A stretch of DNA of 34,852 nucleotides from Methylotenera sp. (GTDB lineage Bacteria; Pseudomonadota; Gammaproteobacteria; Burkholderiales; Methylophilaceae), in contig JAKFVB010000040.1 of the NCBI GenBank assembly GCA_021732405.1, positions 1 to 34,852 of the forward strand, read 5' to 3'. Position numbers and translations under genes: made by a program. Shown here in pieces: positions 17,581 through 26,825 of the stretch (position 1 is the first letter of the stretch; every line of letters starts with the position of its first letter). The notes under the pieces are model-generated. The model was not told where the DNA came from and did not search any database. It saw only the letters and a list, made by a program, of their open reading frames with translations.

Positions 17581-18089
17581 GTTAACGCTACTTTTTTAGT
17601 TTTAATCACCGCTGGCACGCCTACTGCAATTGAATTATCAGGCACATCCGTCAGCACAACCGAATTAGCACCAATACTAACGTTGTTACCAATCTTGATA
17701 TTGCCCAATAATTTTGCACCCGCACCAATATCGACATTGTTGCCAATTTGTGGGGCGCACGGCTCATTCACATTTTTAAGCCCAACCACTACGCCATTTC
17801 GAATTCTGCAGTTATCGCCAAATTTAGCATAACCGCTAATGACAATGCCGCCAAAATGATCAATCAAGAAATTCTCACCGACTTTTGCCTCACATGGCAT
17901 TTCGATGCCCGTTAGAATTTGAACTAGCTTGTAAAGAAACTTGTATAAAAATGAACATACTTTACGAATCAATACATTGTTAATAGTGTAACGCCACCTG
18001 CCGAAACGATAGACCATCATTACCCAAAACCCTTGCGCAGCCCAGTCGCCGTGATAGCTTTTTAAATCTTGTCTGATATGATTAAACAT
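17577..18089 (-). CDS. Hexapeptide-repeat (CysE-like) O-acetyltransferase
   Basis: The 170-residue protein resembles the serine-acetyltransferase group of left-handed beta-helix enzymes. An N-terminal helical region with RQDLKSYHGDWAAQGFWVM precedes hexapeptide repeats from about residue 80, including IGNNVDIGAGAKLLGNIKIGNN and the final VPDNSIAVGVPAVI. The active-site-like His in LIDHFGGIVISG (about residue 74) is present. Within a polysaccharide locus it more likely O-acetylates a sugar or lipid-linked intermediate than makes O-acetylserine, but this is inferred from neighbours. It lies 18 bases after the GT2 gene and overlaps the WecG-like gene by four. Confidence 0.85.
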   Translation of the reverse strand: MFNHIRQDLKSYHGDWAAQGFWVMMVYRFGRWRYTINNVLIRKVCSFLYKFLYKLVQILTGIEMPCEAKVGENFLIDHFGGIVISGYAKFGDNCRIRNGVVVGLKNVNEPCAPQIGNNVDIGAGAKLLGNIKIGNNVSIGANSVVLTDVPDNSIAVGVPAVIKTKKVALT

Positions 18090-18107
18090 GTGTGAATTGT
18101 ATCGCCT

Positions 18108-19052
18108 TTATCTGGCGGGGATACTACCCATTCGGGTTTTAATTGCACTGATTAAAATGAGTTTACTGGCGGCAAAAAAGTGACTATTTTTTTTCCACTT
18201 TAATTTTATTAAGTCTTTAATCATTTGAATTAGGTCGGTTAGCACAACCAACACTATGTTTAAAACACAGCTCAATAAGCCATGATTTTTTCTGAAATAT
18301 AGCAATTCACTTTCAGCCTGCAGTACACTTAATTGCTTACCACTGTTTGTGACTTTTCCATCAGATTTGGCACTTTCGCCACCAATATGCACGACTGAAG
18401 TATCTGCAAAATAAACCACTTGCCAGCCAGCTTTTTTAACTGCAAAACAATGATCAACCTCTTCACTGTATAAAAAATATCTCGGGTCAAATAAGCCTAC
18501 TTTATCGACTACCTGTTTGCGAACTAGGTAATAACAACCAGGTACCCAATCACAATTTGCAGTAATCGCAGGGTTCCAATCAATATCATCAACCATCTGC
18601 AATGTTGGTAACCAGCGACCGAGGCCAAGCCGATGTGCAAATAAATTAAAAGGTGTTGGGAAGTATCGACAAGATGGCTGTTGCTCGTTATCACGCCCTA
18701 TTAAGCGCACACCCAACACACCACAACTGGGTTGCGATTCGATATATTGAATGGTTTTCGCTATCGTATCGGGCTGCACAAAAGCATCTGTATTGAGCAA
18801 AAGAATATATTCGCCAGTGATTAAATCTAGCACTTGGTTGTTTGCGCGTCCAAATCCCACATTCACATTATTTTCAATTAAAGTAATCTGAGGAAAAGCA
18901 CCTTTGATGACAGAAACTGAGTCATCTTTTGATGCGTTATCCACTACAAATACCTCTAATTCAAAATCACCATTAGATGCAAGTAAGCTGCTTATCGCTT
19001 CGATGCTCATTTTTGCAGTGTTATAGCTAACAAATATGACTGAAATAACCAA
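18108..19052 (-). CDS. Family 2 glycosyltransferase, WbbL/rhamnosyltransferase-like
   Basis: The 314-residue GT-A enzyme begins VISVIFVSYNTAKMSIEAISSLL. It contains VVDNASKDDSV (about 36-46), LLLNTDAFV (DXD-like metal site, about 84-92), WVPGCYYLVRK and FLYSEEVDHCFAVKKAGW (about 202-219). The last is typical of WbbL-type rhamnosyltransferases. A C-terminal hydrophobic and basic region (about 250-300) probably associates with the membrane. Sugar specificity is not certain. The start appears to be TTG at 19052, with AAGG nine bases upstream, and the conserved domain begins immediately. Confidence 0.9.
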   Translation of the reverse strand: MVISVIFVSYNTAKMSIEAISSLLASNGDFELEVFVVDNASKDDSVSVIKGAFPQITLIENNVNVGFGRANNQVLDLITGEYILLLNTDAFVQPDTIAKTIQYIESQPSCGVLGVRLIGRDNEQQPSCRYFPTPFNLFAHRLGLGRWLPTLQMVDDIDWNPAITANCDWVPGCYYLVRKQVVDKVGLFDPRYFLYSEEVDHCFAVKKAGWQVVYFADTSVVHIGGESAKSDGKVTNSGKQLSVLQAESELLYFRKNHGLLSCVLNIVLVVLTDLIQMIKDLIKLKWKKNSHFFAASKLILISAIKTRMGSIPAR

Positions 19053-19122
19053 ATGTTTTAACCTTAATAAATGCTAGCAATTTTCAATTAGAGCAGTAAG
19101 TGTGCCAATTGTAGGTTACAGA

Positions 19123-20301
19123 CTAATCACGTTTAGAACGTACCCACTCTACTTGGCGATTGACGAAAAACTTAATATATAGCGGTATTTTAACTAGAGC
19201 ATAAATAGGCGCGTAACACAGCTGTTTAAAGCTAACAATGTGCCGCCCAAAAAAAGCCCAAGCGATTAAAACAGTGACGATTAGAACTGTTAATACTGCA
19301 CTTGTGTAACTTAGTAATAATGGGCTGTACAAAAACTGATGCAAAACTAAACCAATCAAAAATATTAGGCAAGACATTAAAGCAAGCACGGCTAAAGGCG
19401 GCACAATCAGATCAAAAGCCAAGCCTAACATTTGCAGGTTTTTAGTTTTTATTGCCTCATAAAACAGGCTGGGCGCATCATTAACAATAATACTTAAATG
19501 TCCATGTTCCCAGCGTGCGCGTTGGGTTTTAGTTGCATTTTTATCTAGTGGAAACACACTGGTGACTAATGCTTCCGGCACAAAAATAGGTGCTTTATTT
19601 AGTCTTGCTAAATCAACACCTAGCTTCATATCTTCTGCGATGTGTCCGCTTGCCAAATTTACGGCGGCAATGTCTTTCCATAAAAAGGCCATCCCAGTAC
19701 CCATTAACTGACAGGGCAAACCTAGCACTTTAAAACCTAAAGGTCGTACATGGTTTTTGACTACCCAAGCAAATGCTGCAATGCGCTGTTTTAAGCTGGG
19801 ATTGGTTTGCATCTGCATTAAATATAAAGCCTGTATCGGGCGCTGGTGTACTACGCAGGCATGGGCAAGCGTTGCAATAGCTTCTGCATCTGCCATACAG
19901 TCTGCGTCAATAATAATCACTACTTCAGGCGGATTTGCTTTTAAATGTTGCAAACCACAATCTAGCGCATAACCTTTACCGCGTAGCGTTGAGTGCTGTC
20001 GCTCAATCACGGTAGCACCCAAGCTTCTCGCAATATCCGCCGTTTCATCATTGCAATTATCAGCAACAACCAATATTTGTTGAGCCGAATTAACTGTTGG
20101 AACTAAAGTATTGATGGTTTTAGCAATCACTAAAGCCTCATTATGAGCGGGCATTAAGATAGCTAAATTTTGGATTTTATTAGTCTGCGTATTAAGCGGT
20201 TTTTTTACATAAATCAGAGCCGCGAATACCTGCGCAACCAACACAGCCACAGGAATGGCAACAATTGCGATTATCATAAAAAATAAAATCTGCAATACCA
20301 T
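19123..20301 (-). CDS. Membrane family 2 glycosyltransferase with synthase-type QRARW motif
   Basis: The 392-residue protein has one N-terminal membrane helix (about 5-32), a GT-A catalytic domain and two or three C-terminal helices (about 285-355). Catalytic elements are LMPAHNEA (49-56), VVADNCND (D81), IDADC (D132, D134), AED (E223-D224) and QRARW (260-264). The last three are the D,D,TED-like and Q(Q/R)xRW elements of processive cellulose- and hyaluronan-synthase-like enzymes. The number of helices is lower than in BcsA. Single-sugar transfer is therefore also possible, and related proteins are common in exosortase loci. It lies six bases after the upstream GT4 gene. Confidence 0.88.
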   Translation of the reverse strand: MVLQILFFMIIAIVAIPVAVLVAQVFAALIYVKKPLNTQTNKIQNLAILMPAHNEALVIAKTINTLVPTVNSAQQILVVADNCNDETADIARSLGATVIERQHSTLRGKGYALDCGLQHLKANPPEVVIIIDADCMADAEAIATLAHACVVHQRPIQALYLMQMQTNPSLKQRIAAFAWVVKNHVRPLGFKVLGLPCQLMGTGMAFLWKDIAAVNLASGHIAEDMKLGVDLARLNKAPIFVPEALVTSVFPLDKNATKTQRARWEHGHLSIIVNDAPSLFYEAIKTKNLQMLGLAFDLIVPPLAVLALMSCLIFLIGLVLHQFLYSPLLLSYTSAVLTVLIVTVLIAWAFFGRHIVSFKQLCYAPIYALVKIPLYIKFFVNRQVEWVRSKRD

Positions 20302-20307
20302 CGAATT

Positions 20308-21507
20308 TTAGCTTTGCATAAACTGAGCGAGTTTAGCAACTTCAGTATCAATATGATGCCTCGCTATTGCATGCTCATGTGCAATCTCACCCATTATTTG
20401 TAACTGATTAAGTGGCGTGGACAGTGCTAATTGAATGGTAAAAGCTAAGTTTTCAACGTCCCCGGCTACGCACAGCCAGCCGTTTTCACCATGTTTAACC
20501 AATTCGGGTATGCCTGCAATGTAAGTTGAAATAACAGGTCGTTTAAGTGCCATCGCTTCCATAATGACTACTGGTAAGCCTTCAGCAAAACTGGGTAATA
20601 CCAGCAATTGTGCATCTAATATATGTTGTCTAACCGCGCTGCTGCTAATCCAGCCAGTGATAGTCACGCGATTTTGTAGTGCATACTGTGCGATTAATAC
20701 TTCAATTTCTTGACGCATTTCACCATCGCCAGCTAGTATCAATTCAAAATCTACGTTGTCAGCAGCCAGTTTTTGAGCCGCTTCTATTAATAAAAGTTGG
20801 CCTTTTTGCTCGCACAAGCGTCCTACGCAAACTAATTTTGGTTTCTTTGGAAATTCAACCGAATCTATCGTGTAAAAATTAGGCTCTAAACCACAATGTA
20901 CAATTTTAATTTTTTGCCACTGCGAAAAAGCAACCCAGCGCTGTAGCTGACTTTTACCAAATGAAGAAATAGCCACTACAAACTTGGACCGATTGATTTT
21001 TTCAGCTATCTTTAAAAATTGTGGTCGGTCGAACTCTTCTGGGCCATGCACTGTAAAGCTGTATGGAATACGACCAAGTATACCCATTAGCATGGCAACT
21101 TCGCTAGGGTTGGTGCCAAAGTGTGCGTGAATATGCGTTGCTTTAAATTCGTTAGCCCAAGTAAATGCTTGACAAGCTTCTGCCAGATAAATCAGATGAT
21201 AAATCAAAGGCCTATCTGCTTTAATGCTCATTTTGATGGCTAGTTTTAGCGCAGAAATAAACGCTAATGGCTTACTTAACACTATTTTTAGTGCAGAAAA
21301 TAGTAGGAGAAATACACCGTTTTTTAATACATATTGCGTTTTTGCTTGCTCGCTGATGTCATCCACATCAATTGGTTTTTCATCCCACCCGCGCATGGCA
21401 ATACGCTGCACGTTGAAACCTAAACGCTCTAATGCAAGAATTTCACGCCGAATAAAAGTATGGCTGACTTTTGGATACTGGTTAATAACGTAAGTGATGC
21501 GCATCAT
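20308..21507 (-). CDS. Family 4 glycosyltransferase, WcaL-like
   Basis: This 399-residue GT-B enzyme opens with ITYVINQYPKVSHTFIRREILALERLG, a pattern I associate with colanic-acid WcaL-like GT4 enzymes. THIHAHFGTNPSEVAMLMG and FTVHGPEEFD lie in the acceptor domain. LVCVGRLCEQKGQLLLIEAAQ opens the donor domain, and EGLPVVIMEAMALKRPVISTYIAGIPELV carries the EX7E motif. It probably adds one sugar to the growing lipid-linked repeat at the cytoplasmic face. ATG codons occur at both 21507 and 21504. The gene follows the epimerase gene after eight bases, well inside the operon. Confidence 0.9.
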   Translation of the reverse strand: MMRITYVINQYPKVSHTFIRREILALERLGFNVQRIAMRGWDEKPIDVDDISEQAKTQYVLKNGVFLLLFSALKIVLSKPLAFISALKLAIKMSIKADRPLIYHLIYLAEACQAFTWANEFKATHIHAHFGTNPSEVAMLMGILGRIPYSFTVHGPEEFDRPQFLKIAEKINRSKFVVAISSFGKSQLQRWVAFSQWQKIKIVHCGLEPNFYTIDSVEFPKKPKLVCVGRLCEQKGQLLLIEAAQKLAADNVDFELILAGDGEMRQEIEVLIAQYALQNRVTITGWISSSAVRQHILDAQLLVLPSFAEGLPVVIMEAMALKRPVISTYIAGIPELVKHGENGWLCVAGDVENLAFTIQLALSTPLNQLQIMGEIAHEHAIARHHIDTEVAKLAQFMQS

Positions 21508-21515
21508 TTTATTGG

Positions 21516-22421
21516 TTAAATCAAGCTTTTATAAAACTCAGTGATACCTTGCTCAATTGAGTATTGCGGTGCCCAGCCAAACGTTTTCTTTGCTTGGGTA
21601 ATATCCAGCACAATTTTTTTAACATCAAATGCTCTTGCAGGCTGATAGCTAACATTAGGCGCAATGCCCGTTACAGATTCAATAAAAGCTAATAGCTGAT
21701 TGAGTGAGTGTCCAGTGCCGCCACACACGTTATAAGTACTCTCAGCATCAGATACTACCGCTAAAGCGCACAAATCGGCCATATCTTTAACGTAAATATA
21801 TCCACGCTGTATTTCGCCATCGCCCCAAATGGTGATAGGTTTGTTTGAAAGCGTGTTAAATAAAAATGTACTTAAGGCGCCTTGCACACCTGCATGGCCT
21901 TGGCGAACACCATAAGGATTAGACGGCCTCAGTATAATTGGCTTAAGGCCATACAGCTCTTTAAACATACCAATGTAGTTTTCAATCGCCACCTTAACAA
22001 CCCCATAAGAACAAATAGGATTGAGCGAGTGCGCTTCGCTCACTGGCAATTGGTTGGGAATACCGTAGACCGTTCCACCAGACGACAAGTAAATTAGCTT
22101 CCTCACCTTTGCTCTTTTCATTGACTCTAGTAAATTAACTGTAGTGATTAAGTTTTGCTCAATATCGAGTGTTGGATTACGATTTGAAGTGCTGGGTACT
22201 GTGGTGCTAATGCAGTGAACCACGCAATCAGTGTGCTCTAGGGCTTCGGCAATCAAAACAGAATCCGAAAAATCGCCTAAGTAATATTGAATATGACTAT
22301 TTGATAGTACATTTTTACTAGCTGTACGGTCGAATATACTGACTTCATGTCCATGCAATAACAAGGCTTCAACAATATGTGAGCCAAGAAAGCCATTTCC
22401 ACCTAATACTAATATTCTCAT
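21516..22421 (-). CDS. NAD-dependent nucleotide-sugar epimerase/dehydratase
   Basis: The 301-residue extended short-chain dehydrogenase begins ILVLGGNGFLGSHIVEALL, a GxxGxxG dinucleotide-binding motif at residues 8-13. The catalytic Ser/Thr region is LIYLSSGGTVYG (about 109-120), followed by YGVVKVAIENY with the YxxxK pair (about 140-150) and LRPSNPYGVRQ. It resembles UDP-glucose 4-epimerase-type enzymes and would supply an epimerised sugar nucleotide for the polysaccharide. Its exact substrate is not determined. The end of the preceding GT4 gene overlaps its start by four bases (ATGA), so the two are translationally coupled. Confidence 0.88.
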   Translation of the reverse strand: MRILVLGGNGFLGSHIVEALLLHGHEVSIFDRTASKNVLSNSHIQYYLGDFSDSVLIAEALEHTDCVVHCISTTVPSTSNRNPTLDIEQNLITTVNLLESMKRAKVRKLIYLSSGGTVYGIPNQLPVSEAHSLNPICSYGVVKVAIENYIGMFKELYGLKPIILRPSNPYGVRQGHAGVQGALSTFLFNTLSNKPITIWGDGEIQRGYIYVKDMADLCALAVVSDAESTYNVCGGTGHSLNQLLAFIESVTGIAPNVSYQPARAFDVKKIVLDITQAKKTFGWAPQYSIEQGITEFYKSLI

Positions 22422-23554
22422 CTTTGATTCATCGCTTCAGTCAGTGATTGCAACCGTCTCTTACCTAAAGCATCCCATAGATAAAAAGGCGCTTTTACTT
22501 TTGATTTTACTGCTAAATTGATACGTAGCTGCGCATCAATAGCTAACTTTTGTAAACCCTCAACCCATGCATCTGCATCGTATGGATTAATCACAATACC
22601 CTCTACGCCATCTGTGACTACACCCCCACCGCCCATAGGACTAACTAACAACGGAATGCCTGCACCAAATGCCATATAAGTCACTAGTGGGCTACCCTCT
22701 TCTAAACTAGGTAAAACAAAAACATCTGCATTTTTATAAACACTGGCTAAATCATTGGTGTACGGAATATGTTCAATATTGTATTGCCCTACATACTGCT
22801 CAACCAAAGGCTTAATTGCTTCTTCAATCCTGCCAACCAACTGTAACCTGGCATTAAGCTTAGCCTTAACCCAATAATCTAATAATAAATGTACACCTTT
22901 GCGTACACTAATACTACCTACGAAAATAAACGTGAGTTGTTTGTCCTGTACTGGGGCTTTAGTGTAAACGCCATCAATTATAGACTGTCCACTTAAGCCA
23001 TAAGAAGTCTGCAATATTTTATGCTGAGGTATTCCATTATTAAGCATTGACTCAGTCATAATAGGGCTACAACTATACACATAATCAGCTAATTCTAACT
23101 TAGCAGTCTCTACAATGACTTTCTCTGCTGATACATCATGCGTAAAGGGTAAGTTTAGCTGTGTATAGGCTTCATCTAAAATAGCTTTACTGTGTGCTTC
23201 GTGCGTATTAACACCCTCATAAATAATGGTACAGCCACGATCTTTTAATCGTTGATAAGTCGCAAGTGACACGCCTGGCCACAAATATGCGATGTCATTT
23301 TGCTTTAAGGTTCTACAATAAGCCGCTTCTGCAATCGTTAATATATTTTGATAAGGCAGTATTTTATAGACTAGTGGTTCAGCCCAACGTGGAATTGCAT
23401 TTTTGTAGAATGCATCATTAAATGCTGAAGTAGAACTGAGGCCCATTAATTGAGTTTTATTACCTGGTGATTGCATGCCTCTTACAATGTGGTAGGCTGC
23501 ACCAGCAATGCCTGCATCATAAAAATAATTGGGATAATAAGCACTTATTCTCAT
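22418..23554 (-). CDS. Family 4 glycosyltransferase
   Basis: The 378-residue product has a divergent N-terminal domain (MRISAYYPNYFYDAGIAGAAYHIVRGMQ). A clear GT4 donor domain follows: LTFIFVGSISVRKGVHLLLDYW (about 213-234), then ADVFVLPSLEEGSPLVTYMAFGAGIPLLVSP with an EX7-type motif (about 278-308). It is assigned as a retaining glycosyltransferase acting on the EPS repeat unit, with unknown donor. It overlaps the epimerase gene by four bases. The ATG at 23554 has no clear ribosome-binding site. Confidence 0.85.
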   Translation of the reverse strand: MRISAYYPNYFYDAGIAGAAYHIVRGMQSPGNKTQLMGLSSTSAFNDAFYKNAIPRWAEPLVYKILPYQNILTIAEAAYCRTLKQNDIAYLWPGVSLATYQRLKDRGCTIIYEGVNTHEAHSKAILDEAYTQLNLPFTHDVSAEKVIVETAKLELADYVYSCSPIMTESMLNNGIPQHKILQTSYGLSGQSIIDGVYTKAPVQDKQLTFIFVGSISVRKGVHLLLDYWVKAKLNARLQLVGRIEEAIKPLVEQYVGQYNIEHIPYTNDLASVYKNADVFVLPSLEEGSPLVTYMAFGAGIPLLVSPMGGGGVVTDGVEGIVINPYDADAWVEGLQKLAIDAQLRINLAVKSKVKAPFYLWDALGKRRLQSLTEAMNQR

Positions 23555-23596
23555 TGTGGAGATAAAAACCTTAACTTAAATAACAATAGTACTTTA

Positions 23597-25693
23597 TTAA
23601 ATGACAGTCAGCCACGAAGCATCTGTATCAATAGCCGCACTTAAATCGTAACAGTAGAAATCATCTGTTTTTATAAAGCCACACTCTGTCAAAAAGTTTT
23701 TACATGGCGAATTTTGTGCAGTTGAAATGTACTGCGCCTTAATTGTTTGAGCGCCCATTTTGATGGTTTGCCGCTTGATATGATTCATCACAGCATGCTC
23801 AAACTGGTAGCCAAATACCCTACAACTGAGCACAAACACCATTAACTCAAACTGTTGATTGACCATTTTGCCAATAGCAACACAAGTCACACCCATATCA
23901 CCGAAGCGATCTGATGTTCTTCCTGTTAGAATCAAGTACTCATCATTTGCATACCAATCATTAATCTCTTTTAGGCTAACACGAATGCCAGCTAAATTAA
24001 ATTGATTAGTTCTATTGATTAACTCTGCAACACGCTTTAAATCTGCAATATCAGGCCGTTTAATTTCTAGTTTCAGGTCAAGTGCAGCAAATAACTTTAT
24101 TTTATCTTCTTCAGATGTGACATCTTCTTTAACCAAGGCTTTACGCTGCTCACGCTGTTTATACATCAGCGTTCTATCCATTTCTAAATCATCTTCCAAT
24201 GCAGCCAGCCAGCAGCTAAATCTTGCCCAAGTTTTGGGATCCTTGGCATTTAAACATAACACCTCAGGATAAGTCGTGCGCATCAACTCCAACTCATCGC
24301 TGCGGTCATCAATAAATACAAAGCTATTCATTTTTAAATTCAATTCAGCTTGAATCGCTGACATACCCTGCACTTTTGGCATCCAACTGATGGCGCTTGC
24401 CACAAAATCTTCCTCATTTAATGTGGCATTTTTCCAATGTACATTTTTAGGGTCATTTTTAGAGTTAATCGCCAGCACAACACCTTTTGCTTTTAACGAT
24501 TTTAATAACTGTTGACGCGCATGATAATGCACAACATCACCTTCGCCTATTACGCCATCCCACAAGGTGTTATCCAAATCACACACGACTAATTTCTTTT
24601 TGGCTAACATTACATGTGCATAAATAATATCTACATACTTGCTAGCAAATAGCATACCGATAACAGATGGATGCTGTAACTTGCTGTTGTAAAGCAGCTC
24701 TCCTGCAGCAAAATCACCAATCTGGCGCACAAAATGTAACTCATCAAACATAAAAACATGGTCGAATGATTGTTGATTGATCTGTGCGATGTGTTTAGCT
24801 ATTGCAGTGTTAAGCCAGGCTTGGGCAAAATGACGGACACGTGCGGTCAAATGACATTTTAAAAAACGCTTCCAAACATTGTCTTCGCGCAAAATAAAAG
24901 AAGCGTTGTGAACATAGATAGGGCAATCGAATAAATCTGCAATCACATCAATTGTTTTTTGAGTTTCAAGCCACGCAGTCTCTAAATCTGCCGTGATTTT
25001 TTGCTTACGATCAAAGAGCCGTCGCCAATCTAAGATACTCATTAAACTAGTGCAAAATTCATAAGTAAATGGACTAAAAAATATCAAGTCAATTTTCTGC
25101 CCTGCTAAATTTTTAAGCTCTTCTCTCACTTGTAACGGGTTTTTAGAAGCGATGTATTCCACTTGTATAGATATATCATCGTCAATCAATGGGCCAATCA
25201 CAAAAGGAACAATATCTAAAAACAAACAATCACCCACAAACACAACACGTTTTTTGTGTGTCGACTCAGTAGTTAATAGCGTTTGCAACGCAAATAATTC
25301 ATCTGTAAACACTGTTAAGTGGTCGCCTAGTTGCGGTTTAAGCAACTGTTCTAATGCTAATTTTTCAGCCTCATAAATACGATGTGCAACTTGATTTCTA
25401 TCCGCTTGAGTTAATGAAATATCGTACAAAGACTTTAACTTTTCACCTAAATAAAGGTACTTAAAAGTACTATCACCAGTGGCGTAATATTGGACCAAAT
25501 AATCCACATAAGCGTAAAACTCTTCTTCTAAAAAAGCGCGCCAGTTATCTTGTGCTTTATCTAATATTGGTTGCCAACGTGCAGAGTGGCTTAAGGCATG
25601 TGCAAATATCTCAGCAATTTGATGCCGATTCAGTTTGAGTATGTCAGCAATTGCTGAATGTTCGGTAGAACGTGATGCCAAAATGCGCTCCAA
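23597..25693 (-). CDS. FkbH-like HAD-IIIC family protein
   Basis: The 698-residue protein has three parts. A helical N-terminal region (1-140) is followed by an SGNH-like segment (about 150-320) opening with VVFVGDCLFLD. Next comes a HAD-superfamily FkbH domain with the DxDxT-type motif CDLDNTLWDG (D372, D374) and later FVFIDDRSDELELM. A GNAT-like C-terminal domain (about 550-690) contains NRTNQFNLAG and DRFGDMGVTCVAIG. FkbH proteins can move the glyceryl group of 1,3-bisphosphoglycerate onto an acyl carrier protein. Here it may make a glyceryl or acyl substituent for the polysaccharide. The only in-frame start after an upstream TAA is TTG at 25693, so the start is less certain. Confidence 0.85.
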   Translation of the reverse strand: MERILASRSTEHSAIADILKLNRHQIAEIFAHALSHSARWQPILDKAQDNWRAFLEEEFYAYVDYLVQYYATGDSTFKYLYLGEKLKSLYDISLTQADRNQVAHRIYEAEKLALEQLLKPQLGDHLTVFTDELFALQTLLTTESTHKKRVVFVGDCLFLDIVPFVIGPLIDDDISIQVEYIASKNPLQVREELKNLAGQKIDLIFFSPFTYEFCTSLMSILDWRRLFDRKQKITADLETAWLETQKTIDVIADLFDCPIYVHNASFILREDNVWKRFLKCHLTARVRHFAQAWLNTAIAKHIAQINQQSFDHVFMFDELHFVRQIGDFAAGELLYNSKLQHPSVIGMLFASKYVDIIYAHVMLAKKKLVVCDLDNTLWDGVIGEGDVVHYHARQQLLKSLKAKGVVLAINSKNDPKNVHWKNATLNEEDFVASAISWMPKVQGMSAIQAELNLKMNSFVFIDDRSDELELMRTTYPEVLCLNAKDPKTWARFSCWLAALEDDLEMDRTLMYKQREQRKALVKEDVTSEEDKIKLFAALDLKLEIKRPDIADLKRVAELINRTNQFNLAGIRVSLKEINDWYANDEYLILTGRTSDRFGDMGVTCVAIGKMVNQQFELMVFVLSCRVFGYQFEHAVMNHIKRQTIKMGAQTIKAQYISTAQNSPCKNFLTECGFIKTDDFYCYDLSAAIDTDASWLTVI

Positions 25694-25738
25694 GTTTAGC
25701 TTTAAAACTTAAACCGTGTTAAAAAAATGCATGATTAA

Positions 25739-26725
25739 TTACTTGTATTCAATTATTTCAGACTTCTGCTTAAAATAAAGATTACACCAAAATTTAATCT
25801 GTCCCGTGGCTTCCGCAAATTTTCCAATTGTCATAAAAATTGATTGTAGAAAAGCATCTTTGATTTTTTGCTTACTTTTAAGCGTTAATCGTAGAATTTG
25901 TGAAGGATAAATCAATAACAAAATGCATCCTGTTAGTGGATGAATGATGAGCATCAACAAGATTAAAAATGGTATAACAAATCCCCAAACCCAAGCGCGC
26001 TTGGATTCAGCAACCCAATGATATTCTGGTGCAGACCCATGCAAATAAGCTCCCTCTGCGAATGCATAACCCGCGCGCATTGTGCGCTTCCACCATTGGC
26101 TAAACTTTGTCATTGCGGCATCATGTAAGGTCATTTCAGCATCCAGCCGCCATACACTATAGCCCGCCTGCCTTACCCTAATACACAACTCTGGCTCTTC
26201 TCCTGCAATCAAGGTATTTCTGTATCCACCCACTAATTTAATCACATCCGCACGCATTAAAGCATCACCGCCACAGGCTTTTGCCTCACCAACAGGCGTG
26301 TTCCACTCATTGTCACAAAAGTAATTATAAATGGATTGATGTGGATAGAGCTCACGGCGTCTACCGCACACGACGGCCACTGTTGAATGTATATTTAAAA
26401 AATCAACAGCCGTGCCTACCCATTTTGCATCAATGATGCAATCACCATCGACAAACTGCACAAACTTTATATCGGGAAAGAGTGAAATGATCTGATTAAA
26501 GCCTATGTTTCTTGCTCTAGCTGCCGTAAAAGGCTGCGTCATATCTAATGAAACAGTATGCGCGCCTCGATTATTGGCCTCAATCAATGAATTGTCCGTT
26601 GATCCAGAATCGACATAAACAACCTGCGGAATAAGACTAGCCAAAGAGTCTAAGCAAGCAATTAATCGATTTCCCTCATTGCGGCCTATAATGACAACAC
26701 CTACTGTGGCGGGAGAAATGTGCAT
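25739..26725 (-). CDS. Family 2 glycosyltransferase
   Basis: The 328-residue GT-A protein begins GVVIIGRNEGNRLIACLDSL (about 9-28). VVYVDSGSTDNSL (about 35-47), FVQFVDGDCIIDAKWV (DXD-type site, about 89-104), GGDALMRADVIKLVGGY and AGEEPELCIRVRQAGY (about 173-188) are the family's nucleotide- and acceptor-binding segments. A hydrophobic region (about 246-285) near the C-terminus suggests membrane association. It most likely adds one sugar to the EPS repeat unit, with unknown specificity. Gaps of 45 and 100 bases separate it from its neighbours, wider than elsewhere in the operon. Confidence 0.88.
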   Translation of the reverse strand: MHISPATVGVVIIGRNEGNRLIACLDSLASLIPQVVYVDSGSTDNSLIEANNRGAHTVSLDMTQPFTAARARNIGFNQIISLFPDIKFVQFVDGDCIIDAKWVGTAVDFLNIHSTVAVVCGRRRELYPHQSIYNYFCDNEWNTPVGEAKACGGDALMRADVIKLVGGYRNTLIAGEEPELCIRVRQAGYSVWRLDAEMTLHDAAMTKFSQWWKRTMRAGYAFAEGAYLHGSAPEYHWVAESKRAWVWGFVIPFLILLMLIIHPLTGCILLLIYPSQILRLTLKSKQKIKDAFLQSIFMTIGKFAEATGQIKFWCNLYFKQKSEIIEYK

Positions 26726-26801
26726 ATTTTGATGTGAAGTAATACTGGGTAATATTAATTAAATTAGAAGCGGGCTATTTTAATTAAATGCGTATTCGAA
26801 T

Positions 26802-26822
26802 GCTTGATCAATATATTCAAGC
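26802..26822 (-). repeat. Small inverted repeat after the oxygenase gene
   Basis: GCTTGA (26802-26807) and TCAAGC (26817-26822) are inverted copies with a nine-base loop, ending four bases beyond the oxygenase stop codon. There is no T-tract. It may be a weak processing or stabilising hairpin in the 100-base gap before the GT2 gene. Confidence 0.3.
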
Positions 26823-26825
26823 TAC

